Shown here piece by piece: positions 14,407-23,987 of a stretch of DNA of 47,197 nt. Below the pieces are notes generated by a model, which was given only the letters and a program-made list of their open reading frames with translations, had not been told where the DNA came from and ran no database searches. Positions within the stretch are counted from its first letter, which is position 1, and every line of letters begins with the position of its first letter. The position numbers were made by a program, and so were the translations under genes. The DNA is from Maricaulis parjimensis (GTDB lineage: Bacteria > Pseudomonadota > Alphaproteobacteria > Caulobacterales > Maricaulaceae): contig NZ_JADOTT010000013.1 of NCBI RefSeq assembly GCF_016817355.1, positions 1 through 47,197 on the forward strand, read 5' to 3'.

Positions 14407-16962
14407 TCAGAACCGGTCGAGCAGGCGTTCGATATAATCGAGCTCTTCCTGGGTCAGGCCGCTCTGGGCCGCACGATCGCGTAGGCGCTGCAGGATTTCA
14501 CGGGCGCGGGCACGGCTCATCTCATCGGGAATGTCGACACCGGACCCGTCGGCAAAGGCGCCTTCGGCCGGACGGCCCAGCGGATCGCGCTCATCCTGGC
14601 CGTCGGCACCGGGACCCTGGCCGTCTTCCATCCGTTCCAGCAGTTCGCGGGCCAGTTCTTCAGCGCCGGCGCGCAGATCGGCCAGCGCGTCTTCCTGCGC
14701 CGCCAGCGCGCCTTCGGTGTCACCCTGGCGCAAAGCTTCCTCGGCGAGATTCATCGCTTCGCCGGCCTGGCCCAGCGTGTCCTGACTGCCTTCCCCCGGC
14801 ACGCTTTCGGAGGACTGGCCGAACCGTTCGGCCAACTGGCCTTGAGCGTCGGCCAGCTGCTGGGCGGACTGGGCCCCGCCGCTCTGGTTCTCGGCCATGG
14901 TCTGCGGGCCCTCACCGGATTGGCCGCCCTGCGGCTGGCCGGCTGAGGAGCTGGGCGAATTGCCACCGGATTGCTGTTCCTGCTGGTTCAGGCCAAAAGT
15001 CTGGTCCTGCAGGTCGCGCTGTTCGCCGATCATCTCGCCGAGTTCTTCCAGCGCTTCGCGCATGGCTTCGGTGATCGGGTCGGGCTGGTCGCCTTCGCCG
15101 GAACCCTGACCCAGCTGGATCTGCATATTGCGGAGCATTTCAGACAGGGCCGCCAGCGCCTGGCGGGCATCAGCCGTGTCACCCAGTTCAGCCGCTTCGC
15201 GCAGGGCGTCGAGCATTTCCTGAATCGCCGCATTGTCCATTTGCGGACCATTGCCACCTTCGGCGAACTCACCCTCTTCGGCAGCTTCGCGAGCCAGGGC
15301 GGCCATATAGTTTTCCATCGCCTGCTGATAGGCCTCGAACAGGGCGGCCAGCTCGGTTTCGTCGGCGCCGCGGGCGAGGGCTTCCATCAGGGCCCGTTCG
15401 GCAGCCCGCAAGGCGGCTTCGGCATCGGCGAGCGAGCCCAGCTCGGCGCGCAGGGCGATATTCCAGAGATCACTCTCCAGACCGTCCAGATCGACCTGGT
15501 CGCGGCTGCGGCGCAGGCGGTGCACGGTTTCGCGAATGCCCAGATAGACGACCGGGTCGTCGAAGAAATAGGCTGGCGCGTCGGAGATCGCATCCAGGGC
15601 GCGGGCGGCGTATTGCAGGCCTTCCGGTGCCCGCTCGATCCGGCGTTCCGGTTCCTCGGCCAGATAGGCGGGACCCGGCGGAATGTCTTCGCGATACAGG
15701 GCGGGGCGTTCCGGCAGGGGTGCGTAGGCGGCATCCGCCTCCATCACGCCCCGGCGTTGTTCGGCGACGGCGCGGGCCAGCGCGTCCAGAAAGACGCGTT
15801 CGGGCAGGGTGACACCCAGTTCCGGCGAGAGACCTTCATTGCCCGCGGCATCGCCAGCGATGAGGCGGATAGTCACCCGGGACCCGGCCAGCGGATGGCG
15901 GGCGGTTTCCAGCAGCGTGCTGAAGCCTTCGCCTTCGCGCAGCGGGGCAACAGAGACCGGGTCGATCTCCAAGCGTTCCCAGTCTGCCTCGTCATCATCC
16001 TCGGGGCGGAATTCCATGGCGTAGGACGTCACGCCGTAATCATCCTCGGCCGAGAAGCGCAGATCGAGTTCGCCTGCGGCGGTGGCGTCCGGCACGGCGA
16101 GAAGGCGAATCTGCGGCGCATTGTCGGGAATGGCGGTCAGCGTCCAGTTCTCCCGCGTGCCCGGTGCAGCCAGGCGTAGGGTGGAATCCGCGCTGACCAG
16201 CATACGCGCCTCCCAGACACCGGCACCGATCTCCGTCCCGGTGGTGCGGGTGACATCGCCGCCCGTACGCAAGGTGAGGTGCGGAGCGCGGCGGCTGCCG
16301 GCAATGCGGGTCACAAAAGTGGATCCGGCCGGAATTTCGGCGCTGCGATCACCATCGGCGAGGAAGACCGGCGGCCGGCCCGTATAGGCGGGCGGATCGA
16401 TCCAGGCGTCGATGCTGAGGGTCTCGCCACCGGCCAGGATGAGGGAGGGGCTGAAGGCTTCGGTGAGGCGGTCCTGCGCAGCCGGGCCGGCAATGAACCA
16501 GGATGTCGCCAGGAAGAGAGCGAGGACACCGCGCAGGGCCCAGCGGTCGGCATAGGCCCAGGCGGCATGTGGACGGCGGGCGCGGGCATCAGCCAGACGG
16601 GCCGCCATGCGGGTCTGGTGTTCCTGCCAGATGCGTTGGGCCAGCGGATCATGCTCGACGGGCTGGTCGGTCAGGGCTTCGTGAGGGCGGGCTTCGATCC
16701 CGCTATCCTCTTCCACCCGGCGGGCGGTCTCGTCCTGGGTCGGCCAGGCAAAGCGCGAAACGCCGCGACCGGTCAGCCAGACTGCCAGGCCGATCAGTCC
16801 GGCTGCGGTCAGGGCGCGCCAGGGATCGCCGACCTGGTCCCACAGGCCCAGAAGGGAGAGAATCGCGAAAACGCCCAGTCCGGCCAGGACGGGCCAGAGC
16901 ACGGGAACGGACCGTTCCCAGACGAGGGCAAGCCACGCCGTGAAGAGCGAAGTCGAACGCAT
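14407..16962 (-). CDS. TIGR02302 / DUF4175 family large membrane protein
   Basis: The 851-residue protein matches the alphaproteobacterial TIGR02302 family. It has three N-terminal transmembrane helices (about 18-38, 50-68 and 148-165), a periplasmic beta-rich region including an IDPPAYTGRPP motif (~193-203), and a long helical Gln/Glu/Ala-rich region. It ends in a low-complexity Gln/Gly/Ser segment (about 650-720) and a C-terminal helix pair. Its function is unknown; co-occurrence with envelope genes suggests a cell-surface role. It lies 69 bases downstream of the LptM-like lipoprotein gene on the same strand. Confidence 0.88.
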   Translation of the reverse strand: MRSTSLFTAWLALVWERSVPVLWPVLAGLGVFAILSLLGLWDQVGDPWRALTAAGLIGLAVWLTGRGVSRFAWPTQDETARRVEEDSGIEARPHEALTDQPVEHDPLAQRIWQEHQTRMAARLADARARRPHAAWAYADRWALRGVLALFLATSWFIAGPAAQDRLTEAFSPSLILAGGETLSIDAWIDPPAYTGRPPVFLADGDRSAEIPAGSTFVTRIAGSRRAPHLTLRTGGDVTRTTGTEIGAGVWEARMLVSADSTLRLAAPGTRENWTLTAIPDNAPQIRLLAVPDATAAGELDLRFSAEDDYGVTSYAMEFRPEDDDEADWERLEIDPVSVAPLREGEGFSTLLETARHPLAGSRVTIRLIAGDAAGNEGLSPELGVTLPERVFLDALARAVAEQRRGVMEADAAYAPLPERPALYREDIPPGPAYLAEEPERRIERAPEGLQYAARALDAISDAPAYFFDDPVVYLGIRETVHRLRRSRDQVDLDGLESDLWNIALRAELGSLADAEAALRAAERALMEALARGADETELAALFEAYQQAMENYMAALAREAAEEGEFAEGGNGPQMDNAAIQEMLDALREAAELGDTADARQALAALSEMLRNMQIQLGQGSGEGDQPDPITEAMREALEELGEMIGEQRDLQDQTFGLNQQEQQSGGNSPSSSAGQPQGGQSGEGPQTMAENQSGGAQSAQQLADAQGQLAERFGQSSESVPGEGSQDTLGQAGEAMNLAEEALRQGDTEGALAAQEDALADLRAGAEELARELLERMEDGQGPGADGQDERDPLGRPAEGAFADGSGVDIPDEMSRARAREILQRLRDRAAQSGLTQEELDYIERLLDRF

Positions 16963-17031
16963 CCAAAAAACCTAGCACGCCCGCGCAATTAGACGAGGCC
17001 CGGCTGCATTACGTTTTTGAGAAGTGACGGC

Positions 17032-17202
17032 CTAGCGACCGTCTTCATCCGCCGTGTCGGCCGTCTCGGACTCTTCATAGTCCTGCGGGTCGCCCCAGAG
17101 CGGCGGCGGACGTTCCAGCTCACCGCGCAATCCGCAAGCGGCCAGGCTGAGCGCAGTCAGCGTCAGCAGAAGGATCGAACTTACCCGCCGTCTCATACTC
17201 AT
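17032..17202 (-). CDS. lptM: small lipoprotein, LptM (YifL)-like
   Basis: A 56-residue product with a basic start (MSMRRR), a hydrophobic segment and the lipobox LAAC (Cys23). CGLRGELERPPPLWG follows, the conserved motif of LptM-type lipoproteins (CGxxGxLxxP), and then an acidic tail. LptM assists maturation of the LPS translocon LptD in enterobacteria; a similar role here is inferred. GAGGAAGG lies just upstream of the ATG at 17202; a second in-frame ATG is at 17196. It begins 9 bases after argH and belongs to its operon, as in many proteobacteria. Confidence 0.85.
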   Translation of the reverse strand: MSMRRRVSSILLLTLTALSLAACGLRGELERPPPLWGDPQDYEESETADTADEDGR

Positions 17203-17211
17203 TTTCCTTCC

Positions 17212-18624
17212 TCAGGCGCCTTCATTCAGGCGCGCCTGCCAGGCTTCCACCTGTTCGCGCACCCGCACCGGTGATGTGCCCCCGAAACTCGTCCGGCTGT
17301 TCATCGACGCCCGGGCACTCAACACGGAAAACACGCTCTCGTCGATATCCGGATCAACGGACTGCATCTCGGCCAGGCTCAGCTGGGCCAGGGGCACGTC
17401 CTTTGCCTCGGCCAGTTTCACGATGGAGCCGGAGATGTGGTGAGCGTCGCGGAAGGGCTTGCCGAGTTCGCGCACCACCCAGTCCGCCAGATCGGTCGCG
17501 TCGGAATAGGCTTCGCCGGCGGCTTCTTCCATGGCGGCGCCATTGAATTTCAGGTCCGAGGCCATGCCGGCCATGGAGAGCAGGGCCAGCTCCAGATCAT
17601 CCATCGCCTGGAAAACCGGTGCCTTGTCTTCCTGCAGATCCTTGGAATAGGCGAGCGGCAGGCCTTTCACGACCGTCAGCAGGCCGGTCAGCGAGCCGAT
17701 GATACGTCCCGGCTTGGCGCGCACGAGTTCGGCGGCGTCCGGATTGCGCTTTTGCGGCATGATGGAGGAACCGGTCGACCAGGCATCCGACAGGGTGGCG
17801 AACTGGAAGCGGCGCGTGCACCAGAGCACGATCTCCTCGGCAAAGCGCGACAGGTTCACGGCGCAGATCGAGGCCGCGGACAGGACTTCCAGGGCGAAGT
17901 CACGCGCGGCAACCCCGTCCAGGGAATTGGCCATGGGGCGGTCAAAGCCGAGCGCCTTGGCTGTCATCTCCCGGTCGATCGGAAAAGCCGTGCCGGCCAG
18001 GGCCGCGCAGCCCAGCGGGCTCTCATTGAGGCGCTTGCGCGCATCGGCAAACCGGCCGCGATCACGCTGGGCCACTTCGACATAGGAGAGGAGGTGGTGG
18101 GCCAGGGAAACCGGCTGGGCGGTTTGAAGGTGGGTGAAGCCGGGCATGACCTGGTCGACATGCCGGGCAGCCTGTTCGACAAGCGCCTTCTGGTAGGCGG
18201 CCAGCATGGCATCGACCCGGTCACAGGCATCGCGCAGCCAGAGGCGGAAATCCGTCGCCACCTGGTCATTGCGTGAGCGCGCCGTGTGCAGGCGTCCGGC
18301 CGGCTCGCCGATGATTTCCTTGAGCCGGGCTTCCACATTCATGTGGACGTCTTCCAGCGCCTTGGACCAGGGAAAGTCGCCGCCGTGGATCTCGGTGCGG
18401 ACTTTTTCCAGCCCGGCGCAGATCGCGGCAGCATCCTCGCTTGAAATCACACCGGTTTCGCCCAACATCTGGGCATGCGCGAGGGAGCCGTCGATATCCT
18501 GGTCCGCCATCCGCTTGTCGACATCGATCGAGGCATTGATGGCTTCCATGACGGCAGACGGTCCGGCAGAGAACCGGCCGCCCCACATGGCGCTGGATTT
18601 GGAGGACGCGGGCTTGTCGGACAT
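17212..18624 (-). CDS. argH: argininosuccinate lyase
   Basis: The 470-residue fumarase/aspartase-superfamily enzyme has the N-terminal [11 protein letters not shown] signature, HMNVEARL, the substrate loop [13 protein letters not shown] and the superfamily signature [12 protein letters not shown]. It cleaves argininosuccinate to arginine and fumarate in the last step of arginine synthesis. The ATG at 18624 has AGGA upstream and gives the family length; the longer in-frame start overlaps the divergent tlpA-like gene and is rejected. An LptM-like lipoprotein gene follows 9 bases downstream. Confidence 0.96.
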   Translation of the reverse strand: MSDKPASSKSSAMWGGRFSAGPSAVMEAINASIDVDKRMADQDIDGSLAHAQMLGETGVISSEDAAAICAGLEKVRTEIHGGDFPWSKALEDVHMNVEARLKEIIGEPAGRLHTARSRNDQVATDFRLWLRDACDRVDAMLAAYQKALVEQAARHVDQVMPGFTHLQTAQPVSLAHHLLSYVEVAQRDRGRFADARKRLNESPLGCAALAGTAFPIDREMTAKALGFDRPMANSLDGVAARDFALEVLSAASICAVNLSRFAEEIVLWCTRRFQFATLSDAWSTGSSIMPQKRNPDAAELVRAKPGRIIGSLTGLLTVVKGLPLAYSKDLQEDKAPVFQAMDDLELALLSMAGMASDLKFNGAAMEEAAGEAYSDATDLADWVVRELGKPFRDAHHISGSIVKLAEAKDVPLAQLSLAEMQSVDPDIDESVFSVLSARASMNSRTSFGGTSPVRVREQVEAWQARLNEGA

Positions 18625-18653
18625 GGGCTTCCTGCGGGCAAGGAGAGGACGAA

Positions 18654-19241
18654 ATGAAATCACCACTTGGAATAGCCATTTTTGGCATGGCCGCAATCCT
18701 TGTGGTGGGTTTTGTCTCCATCGCCTTCATCAGTGGCAGCAATTCCGGTGACCAGGGCGCGCTGTCCAGCTATGCCCATGGCGAAATGCGGGCCTTCACC
18801 CAGCTCGACGAGCCGCCGATCCAGCCCGACGTCGCCTATGCCGACCCGTCCGGAAACGAAATCCGCCTGTCGGACTATCGCGGCCAGGTCATCCTGGTGA
18901 ATTTCTGGGCCACCTGGTGCGGACCCTGTGTCGAGGAAATGCCCGCGCTGAACCGTCTCCAGGAGGAAATGGGCGGTGATGATTTCCAGGTCGTCACGAT
19001 CAGCCTGGATCGCTCGATGGACGATGCGGTCGGTTTCTTCGAACGCTTTGACCTCGACGCCCTGCCGATCATCCATGACACCAATCTGGCCAGTTTCTCC
19101 CGCATCCAGACGCCGGGCCTGCCGACCTCGATCCTGTATGATCGTCAGGGCCGCGAGATCGGCCGTGTTACCGCTCCGGCCGAATGGGACAGCGAGGATG
19201 CGATGCGCCTGATCCAGGCGGCAATCAATCGCGGGACGTAA
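18654..19241 (+). CDS. TlpA-like thiol:disulfide interchange protein
   Basis: The 195-residue protein has an N-terminal transmembrane anchor (about 6-28) and a periplasmic thioredoxin domain with the active site WATWCGPC (~86-93) and a cis-Pro region TPGLPTS. TlpA proteins reduce periplasmic cysteines, for example in cytochrome oxidase copper-site assembly. GAGAGGA lies directly upstream of the ATG. Only 29 bases separate it from the divergent argH start, an arrangement also known in rhizobia. Confidence 0.92.
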   Translation: MKSPLGIAIFGMAAILVVGFVSIAFISGSNSGDQGALSSYAHGEMRAFTQLDEPPIQPDVAYADPSGNEIRLSDYRGQVILVNFWATWCGPCVEEMPALNRLQEEMGGDDFQVVTISLDRSMDDAVGFFERFDLDALPIIHDTNLASFSRIQTPGLPTSILYDRQGREIGRVTAPAEWDSEDAMRLIQAAINRGT

Positions 19242-19246
19242 TTCCA

Positions 19247-19279
19247 AAAAAAAGAGGCCGCCCACATTCACGGGCGGCC
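19247..19279 (-). terminator. intrinsic terminator, minus strand
   Basis: An 8-bp stem GGCCGCCC / GGGCGGCC (19256-19263 with 19272-19279) is followed on the minus strand by TCTTTTTTTT. Its orientation fits minus-strand transcription, not the tlpA-like gene that ends just before it on the plus strand, although the stem may also stop that transcript. Confidence 0.7.
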
Positions 19280-19429
19280 GGGGAGTAAACTTGCGAGCCT
19301 CGGAGGGATAAGCCGTGGCGCATGCCCGTTCGGGGAGGAGCGGGTTGGCGCCTGTCTATCGGCGGTTTGCAACGCATTGATGACGCGTTGGCGACGGTTT
19401 GGCGTCAGGCGCACTCTTCATAAGGCGTT

Positions 19430-19468
19430 GAAATAAAAGAAAGCCCCGGACTTTTCGGGCCGGGGCTT
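19430..19468 (-). terminator. intrinsic terminator of the TonB receptor gene
   Basis: Stem AAGCCCCGG / CCGGGGCTT (19441-19449 with 19460-19468) has a 10-base loop and is followed on the minus strand by TCTTTTATTT. It lies 23 bases past the receptor stop codon. Confidence 0.8.
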
Positions 19469-19490
19469 CCTGATGGTGTCGTGTGCGGGA

Positions 19491-22301
19491 CTAGTAGGTC
19501 CAGCGCAGACCGAAGACCGACGACCAGCCGTATTCTTCGAACTGTTCGATACGATCCACACCGTCCGGACGGGTCACGGCGCGGTAGGGCTCGTCGGTGA
19601 CATTCTTCAGATCGGCGAAGATCTGCAGATTGTCGGAGAGCTCGAACTTGGCCGAGAGGTCCAGCTGGGAGTGCTCGAGGACGAAGCGGTCCTCATCGGC
19701 ACCACCCCGGATCTCGTCCAGGTATTCCGAACGCGTGGAGACAGTGGCGCGCAGATCCCACGGACCGTGGTCATAGCCCAGCACCGCATTCCAGACCGTG
19801 TCGGACTGACCCGGCAGGGCAATCTCGCGGCCATCGGCCAGCGTGGCCGAGCTGTCGGTGAAGGTGGCGTTGAAGCCGACGATGAAGCCCTCGACCGGCA
19901 GGAAGTCGAGCGCTTGCTGGTAGTTGAATTCCAGACCCGACACTTCACCTTCCGGCAGGTTGATATAGGTGTTGGCTTCGTCGAACACGCGGCCATTGAT
20001 CGTGTAGTTGGAGTACTCGATCGGGGCGATGACGTTCTCCAGATCCTTGAAGAAGTAGCCGAGGTAAACGACAGCGTCGTTGTTCGGATACCATTCGATG
20101 GAGGCGTCGAAGTTCTGGGCTTCCAGGCGTTCCAGGTCCGGATTGCCGAATTCGCCTTCCACTTCGTCATCATCATTCTGCTCGACCAGGACGCGCGGTG
20201 CGAACTCGCCCGGGTTCGGACGCTGGATCGAGGCGTAGTAGCCGGCACGGGCCACGACATTCTCGGACAGTTCGAAACGGCCCAGGATGGAGGGCAGCAC
20301 GTCGGTATAGTCGTCCGAAGCCGTCAACGGCGTCACGAAGAGCGTGTCATCGCCGAGGATGACGCCGTTCACCGTGGCGTCTTCTTCTGCGAGGAAGACT
20401 TCATAACCGTAGGCGGAGACGTCGGTCTGTTCGACACGCAGGCCACCGACGATGCGGATCGGACCATTGTCCCAGCTGCCCATCAGATAGCCGGCGGTGA
20501 CGTCTTCGGAGACACCATAGGAGGCACCCTGGCTGTCGATGACGCTGTCGATGTCTTCATAGTCCAGCGCGGACAGGTTGGAGAAGAAGAACTCACGCAC
20601 GGCGGTCGGGTTCGGGACCGGGCCCTGACGCGACTGGCTGTAATCGACCGTGCGGGCGACATCGGCCAGCGTGATCAGGTCGGTGTCGTCATAGACGTCG
20701 AAATCCAGCGCGTATTTCTTGTCGCGCAGGCGGACGCGGACGCCACCCTGCACATAGGCGGAGGCACCGTTCAGGCTGAAGTCCTGGCGGATGTTCAGGG
20801 CACCGGCATATTCGCGGTCCTGGGCCAGGCCATTGGTCAACTCGAAACCGTTATTCTCATAGTTCGACGCGTCGAAGATATTCTGCGTCGTCAGGCCGCC
20901 CTGATAGTGGAGGGTCGGCATGAGCGGATCGGACACGTTGACGCCGATGATCTCGCCATCCTCGAACGTGCCGCGGAAGTCGACATCCAGGCGGTTCGGC
21001 TCTTCTTCCTCGGCGTGGACGTAGGAGAGCGACCAGTCGATCGTCGTATTGCCGCGCAGCCATTCACCGCCGAAATCGGTGGCGAAGATCAGCTGGGTTT
21101 CAAGGCGGTCCTTGATGTCGCGGTCGATATCCATGTCCGACGTGGTCAGCACGGCCAGATCGCCGGAGGAATTGACGTCGTCATAATCGGCGTCTTCCAG
21201 CTTGATCTCGACGCGGCTGCGATATTCCTGATCGGAGAAGTCCGAATAGGTCGAGCGCAGGTAGAGGCTCAACTCGTCATTGACGCGATAGTCGAAGTTC
21301 AGGACGGCCGTCGTACGCTCACGGGTGACCTGGTAGTTGCGCAGTTCCACTTCGTTCGGGAAGGCCACGCTTTCACCGGTTTCCCAGCCGCCATCGACCT
21401 CGAAGCTTTCCGAGCCGAAGACGCGCTCCTGATGGGAGAGCGAGCCGGCAACACCGAGGCGGCCGTCCAGGAAATTGTTCGCGAAGTTGACGCTGCCACG
21501 CCAGCCGAACTCTTCCTCCAGGTCCGAATAGAGGGTCGCGGCGCGAGCGCGCAGATAGAGTTCGTCCACGTCCAGGCCGGACATGGTCTCGATCTCGACA
21601 TTACCGCCGACGCTGTCGCCATCCATGTTCGGCAGGAGCGATTTGTTGATCACGACGGAGGCGAGCACGTCGGCGTCGATGACGTCGAGGCCGACCTGGC
21701 GGTCTTCGGCTTCCGGCGAGGTCAGGCGCACACCATTGATGGAGGTGGAGACCAGGTTCGGGGAGAGACCGCGGATGGAGACGAAGCGGCCTTCACCCTG
21801 GTCGTTCAGCACGTTCACACCGACGGCGCGGCGGGCGGCTTCAGCGACGTTCTCATCCGGGAACTGGCCGATGGCGTCGGCGGAAAGCACCGCGACATTG
21901 CCGTCATTGGCGCGCTGGCGGGAGAGGGCGGAGTTCAGGGCACCGCGCTGGCCGATCACCAGGATGTTGTCGACGAATTCGACATCATCACCCAGCGTGA
22001 TCGCCGGGGAGATCGTGTCATTCACGGAAGCCAGGGTCACCGGCACATCGCGCGGCTCGGTGCCGACATAGGTGACGCGCAGCGTGTAGTCACCGGCAGC
22101 CAGGCCGACGATGCGGAATGTGCCGTCCGAAGCCACCGTGGCGGTCTGACCGGTTTCGACGACGCGAACCGTGGCGCCTTCCAGGCCCACCGTTTCAGAT
22201 GCGTCGGTCACGCGACCGGCGATCGTGCCGGCCTGGGCCGCGGTTGCGGCAGCGAGCGCGAGCACCGAAGCGGTGCCGAGCATGGCGAGTGTCTTGCTCA
22301 T
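19491..22301 (-). CDS. TonB-dependent receptor (Caulobacter/Xanthomonas type)
   Basis: The 936-residue outer-membrane receptor has a signal peptide (residues 1-26, ending AAQA). A carboxypeptidase-regulatory-like Ig domain (about 28-95) is followed by a plug domain (about 110-240, with RGLSPNLVSTSINGVRL and an NKSLLPNMDGDSVGG stretch). A 22-strand-type barrel ends in GLRWTY, with a terminal aromatic residue as in outer-membrane proteins. It takes up a bulky substrate using TonB energy. Divergent from a phytase gene, it may import phytate or its products; this is inferred from context. The ATG at 22301 follows GGGGGA and gives a proper signal peptide. Confidence 0.93.
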   Translation of the reverse strand: MSKTLAMLGTASVLALAAATAAQAGTIAGRVTDASETVGLEGATVRVVETGQTATVASDGTFRIVGLAAGDYTLRVTYVGTEPRDVPVTLASVNDTISPAITLGDDVEFVDNILVIGQRGALNSALSRQRANDGNVAVLSADAIGQFPDENVAEAARRAVGVNVLNDQGEGRFVSIRGLSPNLVSTSINGVRLTSPEAEDRQVGLDVIDADVLASVVINKSLLPNMDGDSVGGNVEIETMSGLDVDELYLRARAATLYSDLEEEFGWRGSVNFANNFLDGRLGVAGSLSHQERVFGSESFEVDGGWETGESVAFPNEVELRNYQVTRERTTAVLNFDYRVNDELSLYLRSTYSDFSDQEYRSRVEIKLEDADYDDVNSSGDLAVLTTSDMDIDRDIKDRLETQLIFATDFGGEWLRGNTTIDWSLSYVHAEEEEPNRLDVDFRGTFEDGEIIGVNVSDPLMPTLHYQGGLTTQNIFDASNYENNGFELTNGLAQDREYAGALNIRQDFSLNGASAYVQGGVRVRLRDKKYALDFDVYDDTDLITLADVARTVDYSQSRQGPVPNPTAVREFFFSNLSALDYEDIDSVIDSQGASYGVSEDVTAGYLMGSWDNGPIRIVGGLRVEQTDVSAYGYEVFLAEEDATVNGVILGDDTLFVTPLTASDDYTDVLPSILGRFELSENVVARAGYYASIQRPNPGEFAPRVLVEQNDDDEVEGEFGNPDLERLEAQNFDASIEWYPNNDAVVYLGYFFKDLENVIAPIEYSNYTINGRVFDEANTYINLPEGEVSGLEFNYQQALDFLPVEGFIVGFNATFTDSSATLADGREIALPGQSDTVWNAVLGYDHGPWDLRATVSTRSEYLDEIRGGADEDRFVLEHSQLDLSAKFELSDNLQIFADLKNVTDEPYRAVTRPDGVDRIEQFEEYGWSSVFGLRWTY

Positions 22302-22456
22302 TTGATCCCCCAAAGAAGGTTACGCGGAAAGCCTTGCCCGGATGGGCGTGTCCGCCGCCTCTATGGGGGAATAACGGCGACACGCTGATGACGATTGCTC
22401 CTCAGTTTCGTGTCGATTGAGCGACCGTTTCGCAACAACGCGAAATTGCCAATCAA

Positions 22457-22474
22457 TTGTCAGGGAAACGTCAC
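22457..22474. promoter_or_regulatory. Pho-box-like direct repeat
   Basis: TTGTCAG (22457-22463), GGAA, then ACGTCAC (22468-22474). Two 7-base direct repeats spaced by 4 bases (11-base period) match the architecture of PhoB boxes (CTGTCAT-N4-CTGTCAT) with 4 to 5 identities per repeat. It lies 66 bases upstream of the phytase ATG in the shared intergenic region with the TonB receptor. Confidence 0.45.
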
Positions 22475-22540
22475 GAAAAGACGGGTGAGCCGCATGGGGG
22501 CGTGTGCTATCGCACGCGGGATTTTGCGAGAGGTTTGCCC

Positions 22541-23599
22541 ATGATTCCGGTCCGTTCCGCTTTGCTGACTTCGCTGGTGCTCGCGCTGACTGCCTGTGGC
22601 CCGACGGGGCTGCCGCCACGTTCGGTTCACGCCAGTGTCGAAACGGACAGTGTGGCCGGTACCGGAGATGCCGCCGACGACCCGGCGGTCTGGGTGGCCC
22701 CGAGCCCGGGCGACAGCCTCGTCTTCGGGACCGACAAGGATAATGGCGTCTACGCCTATAATATGGATGGCAGTGAGCACGCCTATCTGCCGGAAGGCCG
22801 TCTGAACAATGTCGATGTCCGCTATGGTTTCGATCTGGGCGATCGCGTGGTGGATCTCGCCGGGGCGTCGGACCGGTCCAATATCGGTGTGGCCTTCTTC
22901 TTCATCGATCCGGCCAGCCGCGAAGTGAGCTATGCCGGTGCCGTGCCGGTTGCCGGTGTCGCCGAACCCTATGGCTTCTGCTTCTATCGCAGCCCGCGCA
23001 ATGATGCGCTCTATGCCTTTGTGTCCGACAAGGATCCCGGCACATTCGTACAGCTGGAACTGGGCTGGGATGGTGCGGCCGTGACCGCCGAGGAAGTCCG
23101 CCGCGTCACGCTGGGCACGATTGCCGAGGGCTGTGTTGCCGACGACCGCACCGGCCAGATCTACATGAATGAAGAGAATGTCGGTGTCTGGGTGATGGGT
23201 GCCGAGCCCACCGACCCGGCCGAGCCGGTCCAGATCGCCGAGACCGACGGCATCCATATCGCTGCCGACGCCGAAGGGGCGGCCCTGATCCCGGTCGGTG
23301 ACACCAGCGGCTATCTGGTTGTCTCCAGCCAGAGCGACAATACCTATGCCGTCTACGATCTGGACACGCACAGCTTCGTCACCCGCCTGGAAATCGCCGC
23401 CGGTGACATCGATGCGGTCACCCATACCGATGGCCATGACATCTCGGTGGCGGATCTGGGTCCGCTCTTCCCGGGCGGCGTCTGGGTGGCGCAGGATGAT
23501 GAGAATGATACGGGCGGCCAGAACTTCAAATTCGTCGATCTGCGCGATGTGCTCGCAGAGATCGAGGCGGCCCGCACCGAAGGCTTGGAAGCACACTGA
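22541..23599 (+). CDS. beta-propeller phytase, lipoprotein
   Basis: The 352-residue product has a lipoprotein signal (LALTAC, Cys near residue 18). A beta-propeller phytase (3-phytase) domain follows: DAADDPAVWV near residues 44-53, GTDKDNGVYAY, LNNVDVRYGF, EGCVADD, MNEENVGVW and a DGHDISVADLG segment near the C-terminus. Asp/Glu-rich loops coordinate Ca2+ ions. It releases phosphate from phytate at the cell surface. The ATG at 22541 has GAGAGG upstream. Beta-propeller phytase genes are often next to TonB receptor genes, as here. Confidence 0.93.
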   Translation: MIPVRSALLTSLVLALTACGPTGLPPRSVHASVETDSVAGTGDAADDPAVWVAPSPGDSLVFGTDKDNGVYAYNMDGSEHAYLPEGRLNNVDVRYGFDLGDRVVDLAGASDRSNIGVAFFFIDPASREVSYAGAVPVAGVAEPYGFCFYRSPRNDALYAFVSDKDPGTFVQLELGWDGAAVTAEEVRRVTLGTIAEGCVADDRTGQIYMNEENVGVWVMGAEPTDPAEPVQIAETDGIHIAADAEGAALIPVGDTSGYLVVSSQSDNTYAVYDLDTHSFVTRLEIAAGDIDAVTHTDGHDISVADLGPLFPGGVWVAQDDENDTGGQNFKFVDLRDVLAEIEAARTEGLEAH

Positions 23600-23619
23600 C
23601 GCCCTGCTAGGGGGAGCGC

Positions 23620-23910
23620 ATGGCGCTCCTTCTTCCGCTCATCCTGGTCATTGCCCTGATCACGCTGGTCCTGCTGCATCGCGGACGGGATGGCAGTGTG
23701 CGGGCGCGCCTGGCCCAGTTGGAGGCCGGGCTGGAGCGCCTCCTCGCCGGCGATGAGGCGCAGGCGGACCTGTCGGGCATCTCGCTCAATGATCTGCCCC
23801 AGCACGTCCATGATGCCGTCCAGGCCGGCTGCGGGCGCGACCGTGACCAGACCCGGCGGGCGCTGTCCGTTATCCGGGAATACCGGGAGTTCCGAGGTTG
23901 GAAGGTCTAG
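23620..23910 (+). CDS. small membrane protein, unknown
   Basis: The 96-residue product has one N-terminal hydrophobic helix (residues 2-20) and then a charged, helical cytoplasmic-type region with possible coiled coil (28-48). No family is recognised. GGGGGAG precedes the ATG. It lies 20 bases after the phytase gene and before a terminator, so it is probably the second gene of that operon. The C-terminal half (NDLPQHVHDAVQAG) resembles small ribosomal-protein L7/L12-C-like or DUF helices only vaguely. Confidence 0.7.
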   Translation: MALLLPLILVIALITLVLLHRGRDGSVRARLAQLEAGLERLLAGDEAQADLSGISLNDLPQHVHDAVQAGCGRDRDQTRRALSVIREYREFRGWKV

Positions 23911-23937
23911 CGCGTCCAACAAGCCGGCAAAGAATAA

Positions 23938-23960
23938 CGCCCGGCTGATCCAGCCGGGCG
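23938..23960. terminator. bidirectional intrinsic terminator
   Basis: A 9-bp stem CGCCCGGCT / AGCCGGGCG has a 5-base loop. TCTTCGTTT follows on the plus strand and TTATTCTTT on the minus strand. It serves both the phytase operon and the converging etfBA operon. Confidence 0.85.
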
Positions 23961-23987
23961 TCTTCGTTTCGGTCTGTCGCGGTAGGC

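Noticed and set aside
19473-22388. Very long plus-strand frame (971 codons) opposite the TonB receptor gene
   Set aside because: It is the mirror of a well-supported receptor gene. Such open antisense frames are common in GC-rich genomes; the same holds for the 1,214-codon frame opposite secA.
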